Notes under the pieces: model-generated | Told to the model about the DNA's origin: nothing | Databases searched by the model: none | Seen by the model: the letters and a program-made list of their open reading frames with translations, nothing else | Source: Sclerodactyla briareus | Taxonomy: Eukaryota > Echinodermata > Holothuroidea > Dendrochirotida > Sclerodactylidae | Reading direction: 5' to 3' | Assembly: GCA_026419785.1 (NCBI GenBank) | Contig: JAODTK010005772.1 | Coordinates: 1-64,000 of the forward strand | DNA length: 64,000 bases | Part shown: piece after piece, positions 60,208 to 64,000 of the stretch | Layout of the letters: each line of letters starts with the position of its first letter | Numbering within the stretch: the first letter of the stretch is position 1 | Made by a program: the position numbers and the translations under genes

Positions 60208-61013
60208 CCGTATTCATTCCGCTAACGCCCATGGCCTTGTAAGTTCCGGTGGGCGCTTACGAGAGTCTAATGTTACAGCTGTTTTTGTTATTTCGTTTGT
60301 TCCGTTCGATTTGGGTTCGGTAGGAGTGCACTGTGTATGTCCCACACTTCCAAAACACTCACAGGTTGAAGCAGACAATTCTTGCTATTTCCCCAAGCAG
60401 TGTATCCGCCCCTCTCTACCCAACCCGCCCTTCCCGATAAAGGAAAATCACAAGAACGATCAGCTCATTCAGCCGTAACAAAACTAGTTTGTATGCTATG
60501 CAAGTGCGCTATACATATAACAGGCACAAACTCCCAATGACCTATGGTAAATACAGGCGTAACGTACACAATACTGCATGCCACCTAACCATTGCCTCGA
60601 TCGTCATGGATACCGAAGCAAGACATACGTCTGGAAATGTGATTGTGAACGTGCTAAAATCATTGCTTGAACTGAGGGGTGCTTATATCGTGTATCGGCG
60701 TAAATTGTTCAATCACTCATTCATTGTCATTCATGGATTGATCACCGTAGTTCTCGCGGGTCACAGGCCACAATATCGCTATCGCGTACGGCGATGGCGG
60801 AAGCGCTCGAGCGATTCGGATTTAATTACACGGTTGTTTTGTAGGCTGTATGCACTTACAATGACTCGAGCAATAGTGGCTTGCGACTGCTGTCATGGAA
60901 ACAGAAATAGTCCAGGCTTCTTCCGGCCGTGCATATCGACTTTAATATTTACAAGGTTTGCCAAACAAGTTGGGTGGCGTACGGGAGATGTGGCCTTATG
61001 GTAATGAATACGG
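60208..61013. mobile_element. 806-bp TIR transposon with TA target duplication
   Basis: Left end CCGTATTCATT (from 60,208) and right end AATGAATACGG (to 61,013) are perfect inverted repeats flanked by TA on both sides (60,206-60,207 and 61,014-61,015). The left TIR continues as CCGCTAACGCCCA, matching the inverted right end of the second copy at 62.9 kb. It is CpG-rich compared with its surroundings. Two open frames (107 and 171 codons) lie wholly inside, but neither resembles a transposase, and the second copy does not keep the 171-codon frame. Best read as a non-autonomous element. Confidence 0.75.
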
Positions 61014-61015
61014 TA

Positions 61016-61599
61016 GTAATTAACAGCCCTCCTGTATTAAAGAACTCAACTACAGTTACGAGGAAGCAATAAACCTTGCACAAGATTGTATACTGGTGGA
61101 GAATAATCATGAGCCTGTTGGATAGACACGCTTCAACCTTACTACTACTAACAACAGCCCACCTCTGTTAGGCTTGTGTTAAGGAGACGGTGATCTATTC
61201 CTGATTTCCCGCTGCTTTTTTACCGGCATGCACATCATCATTACCTTTCTAGAGTGCGCCACCATTTCTGTATCCCGTCTACTCGTTTACGTCGTGTCCA
61301 AATTGTAAATTTCGCTTCCAATATTGGAATCGGCCACTACACCACTGCTAGAGAACCCCCGATGAATATTTAGATTTTTTTCCAATGAATGTTAGACCAT
61401 AACCGGTTACAATAAGCAACTTTTGGAGTATCAGCAGTTTTGACAATTCAATTGTCTGGAAATAGTATCTCAAGACGTTGATACCGAAGACTAGTGGGCG
61501 CAGTGCAGAATGTATAATGCCGTAGAATAGGCAGCGGAAAAATCCGGAATATATATCGACCGTCTCAACACAAGACTAAGTTCTTGTACGGACAAGTTC
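61016..61599. other. Intergenic sequence, nothing recognised
   Basis: No supported features. Confidence 0.35.
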
Positions 61600-61790
61600 A
61601 CAGGCATACTTTGTTAATATGCCATTCACAAAGTTTTTCCAGACTCTCTGATGACCCCTATACCCCCAGATCTGAACAATAAATAATCGGGATGATGCAC
61701 TCATACCAGTATGGGTTCAGGCGTCAAGCAGGTCAGTCATTAGGGTTTAACAAGCAGGCGATGCACAATAGGACAGACTATATCAGTTAC
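61600..61790 (+). repeat. Degenerate single family D unit
   Basis: Contains CACAAAGTTTTTCCAGACTC, then CTGATGACCCC, a CTCATACCAGTATGGGTTC phrase and a GGGTTTAACAAGC phrase in family D order. It is a single old copy without tail. Confidence 0.5.
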
Positions 61791-62249
61791 TTGACCGAGG
61801 TACAAAAATATAAAAAATCTGAATTGAAAGCTATTTCCAGCTCCAATTGATAGCAGACTTCACCTAGGCAACCAACGCATGATCGGATAATTTATCACCT
61901 CACGCAATCATTAAGGAACCTTCACAACCTACTTAACTTTGGCACAGTACTGCCGTTGTGGGTTTAGCTTACAGTGAAGACCACCCTCCTCAAGTGCTTG
62001 TCGGCGATTAAAACCGGGCCCCCCTTTTTTGTTTTTGGGGGCAGAATTTTACTGCTAGAAAGATTTCTTGGGATGCCTGACTGTCGCTCCTAGCTAAAGT
62101 CGCTGCGTCCCATCGTTATGCACGGACAAGATCGCCTCACAGAACACTGTATTGCATGGTGCAAAAAAAATGCAGTATATTTAAATAGACATTTTGGCAA
62201 CATCAAACAACTCAATTTGAGGTCTTAGGTCATTGAAATTATTATTTGG
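61791..62249. other. Intergenic sequence, nothing recognised
   Basis: A C run beside a T/G run at about 62,016-62,041; otherwise unassigned. Confidence 0.35.
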
Positions 62250-62267
62250 TATCATTGTTCCCCCAGA

Positions 62268-62395
62268 TGGAGTTACTAGTGCACCGCTATTAGATGAGGC
62301 CGTAGAAGCTGTGTTGAAGCGCAGTGAATTGGCCCATCATCAGCAATTTCCTTTGATACTATATTTGTTCATTCAAATGATCAGTGCATTTTAAC
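62268..62395 (+). other. Possible short exon
   Basis: A splice-acceptor-like tract (TTGTTCCCCCAG, ending near 62,267) is followed by a frame reading GVTSAPLLDEAVEAVLKRSE then LAHHQQFPL, about 42 codons to a stop. The first ~30 residues look protein-like. No domain recognised. About 20 bases at the start resemble the copia RNase H segment at 48,122-48,143, which may be chance. Confidence 0.22.
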
Positions 62396-62523
62396 AGAAT
62401 ATTGCACTGGAATTCATACTTCATTCCTTTTTAACATAGTCATTCCATTCCCGGAGTTAATACAAAATAACATTTTAACCTCATTAAATTAACAATTTTT
62501 GTAATTTCTTGCCTTTGTGATTC

Positions 62524-62933
62524 AGAGTATTCATCATGACTTTTGTATTACTGGGAATTGGTTACCGCCGTGATGTCATTCGTTATGGAGGTTAAGCTGC
62601 CGCATAAAAACATCAATTTTATTTACAGGGAATTGAGTACGTCGGTCTACGCGAGTCACGACCCACAACCTCATTATATCGCGGAGCGGCGATGGCGGCG
62701 CCAGTGCTCAAGCGATTCGGTTTTAATACCACATTTTTTTCCATGTTTGTATGGCTGATGCAACATTTCAACATTAAATCAAGCAACTAGTGCGTGCTAC
62801 TGCTGCTGTAAACAGAAATATTTTCAGTCTTTAACTCCGCACTATCACTTTTTTTTATAGTCAGGCCTACAAGATTGGCCAAAAATGTGTTTGGGTGGCG
62901 CTTACTTGAGATGGGCGCTTAGCGGATGATACG
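62524..62933. mobile_element. Second, internally deleted copy of the TA-duplicating TIR element
   Basis: The right end GGGCGCTTAGCGGATGATACG (to 62,933, followed by TA) is the inverted form of the left TIR at 60,208. The left end GTATTCATC (62,527-62,535) is degraded. The interior aligns with 60,745-61,013: both have GCGATGGCGG and CAAGCGATTCGG/CGAGCGATTCGG, then AACAGAAATA, then CCTACAAGATTGG/TTTACAAGGTTTG. Confidence 0.6.
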
Positions 62934-63265
62934 TAATTGAGCTGAAAACTAAACAGTTCATCGACCATATATCCCACATGTATGTCCAAACAAAGTCCCC
63001 ATAACCCTATGGTTCATTTGTAATCTTGTCAACGAGCCTAAACAATAAATACTTAGAAAGGCTAATTACCTTACTATTAGTGACTTTTTTGGGTGCCCAA
63101 AATCCAATCAGAATCGGGGTTGCCTAACCCCGCTGCTACCCTGGATATTTTGTCGCAATTGCACTTACGGTTTCGAAAGATATCCTGCTAACGGAAGTGT
63201 GACACACGCACACATGCACCCACACACAACACACACACCACACATACACACACGAAATAGTGATC
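62934..63265 (+). repeat. Family P 3' part with CA tail
   Basis: Shares CCATAACCCTATGGTTC, then AAACAATAAATACTTA, then GGCTAATTACCTTACT and CCCAAAATCCAATCAGA with the P copies at 1.0-1.2 and 58.6-58.75 kb. A CA microsatellite (about 63,202-63,253) follows. The core repeats are absent, so this is a truncated copy abutting the TIR element. Confidence 0.55.
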
Positions 63266-64000
63266 ACTACGTCCCCTCCTGATTTCATTCCCTAATACAA
63301 GAAACCGGATGATGATTCACTCAAATGATTATCAAAACAATAAATGATTGAACTCAGTGAATGAATTCGAAGAAATGAATATATTTCAGTTCAAAATCCT
63401 GATCTACATTGCAATTTGAATCAGGCCTGATTTAAAATTAATGACTCTGATACATAACAATCATCATCATTATTGTATATAAGAGGGGATTTTTTTGACT
63501 GTGACCAAGCTTCCACTCCCTTCAATTGGGCCCTCATATCAGTCTGATGCGAACTGGGTAACCTACATTGCTTGAGGCATACTAGAATCCTGAAATCCTG
63601 CCTCACAGTGCTTGCATATTGCTGAAAATAACTTCAGGCTGATGTTGTTTGACGAACAGTGGAGAAGCCTACTAGATGACCTCATGTTGCCCCTGGAGAA
63701 AACTAATGTCGGCCACTTATTCATCCAGATTTGATGGATATCAAGCACGACGTTCTTGGCTCCCCAAGCAATTAATGCTATGTCATTGACCTCGCCGATG
63801 TGATACCTATAGCAGAGTCATCCCCATCATTAATAATCCCAAGAATGCTATACTGGGCCTGTAGCTTATTCACACAGTTTTACGAATGATCCAAGTCTTA
63901 CTATAGTCCTCAATCATCCATCAGTAAGAAGCGATACTCACTTGAGCATACAAAGTAAACTAAAACATTGATGTCATACAAGTTTTGGCGAAACTGTGCC
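63266..64000. other. Intergenic sequence, nothing recognised
   Basis: Short minus-strand open frames (61 codons each) are not supported as genes. Confidence 0.35.

Noticed and set aside
60489..61004. 171-codon plus-strand open frame
   Set aside because: Entirely inside the 806-bp TIR element, not conserved in the second copy, and no transposase-like motif.

Overview
This looks like a gene-poor, repeat-dominated stretch of an animal nuclear genome, probably an aquatic invertebrate (deuterostome or lophotrochozoan; the sequence does not settle which). The signs are a Ty1/copia-type LTR retrotransposon, several non-LTR retrotransposon 3' ends, tRNA-headed SINEs, TIR DNA transposons, minisatellites, and large arrays of short TGACCT-rich repeats that end in CA or CAGA microsatellites. 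I see no rRNA, no convincing functional tRNA gene, no prokaryotic-style operon, and no complete host gene. Almost every coding trace is broken by 1-2 bp indels, and tandem units that should be alike differ by many single-base deletions. Part of the damage may therefore be uncorrected long-read error rather than true decay.

Layout. 1-9.2 kb: degenerate tandem core repeats with CA tails (called P and C here). 11.1-14.7 kb: a 37/49-bp minisatellite split by a LINE 3' fragment that itself contains a SINE. 18.0-19.1 kb: truncated copy of a dimeric ~313-bp repeat (family D). 20.2-21.5 kb: a minus-strand cluster with coding character, including a weak SPRY-like fragment. 26.2-29.9 kb: the largest D array, ending in a CA microsatellite and hairpin. 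31.1-31.9 kb: another AGGTCA repeat, followed at 31.9-32.7 kb by possible host exons. 37.3-38.2 kb: a 35-bp minisatellite split by a CpG-rich insertion. 39.3-39.9 kb: a minus-strand CR1/L2-like LINE end. 42.65-51.38 kb: a nested stack in which a TIR element contains a copia element, which contains a polyA-tailed insertion ending in a SINE. 51.8-53.6 kb: a CAGA-tailed degenerate array (family E). 53.7-58.1 kb: a LINE whose reading frame is split by two head-to-tail D elements. 58.1-64 kb: more P tails and two copies of a TA-duplicating TIR element.

The main unusual signal is a shared layout in several otherwise different repeats: tandem cores of ~125-315 bp carrying clusters of the nuclear-receptor half-site TGACCT/AGGTCA, then a CA or CAGA microsatellite, then a short hairpin. 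In family D the half-sites have fixed DR4-DR4-DR1 spacing. The layout resembles non-autonomous rolling-circle elements (Helentron-associated or pearl-like), but no transposase or perfect terminal signature is present, so that assignment is inference.
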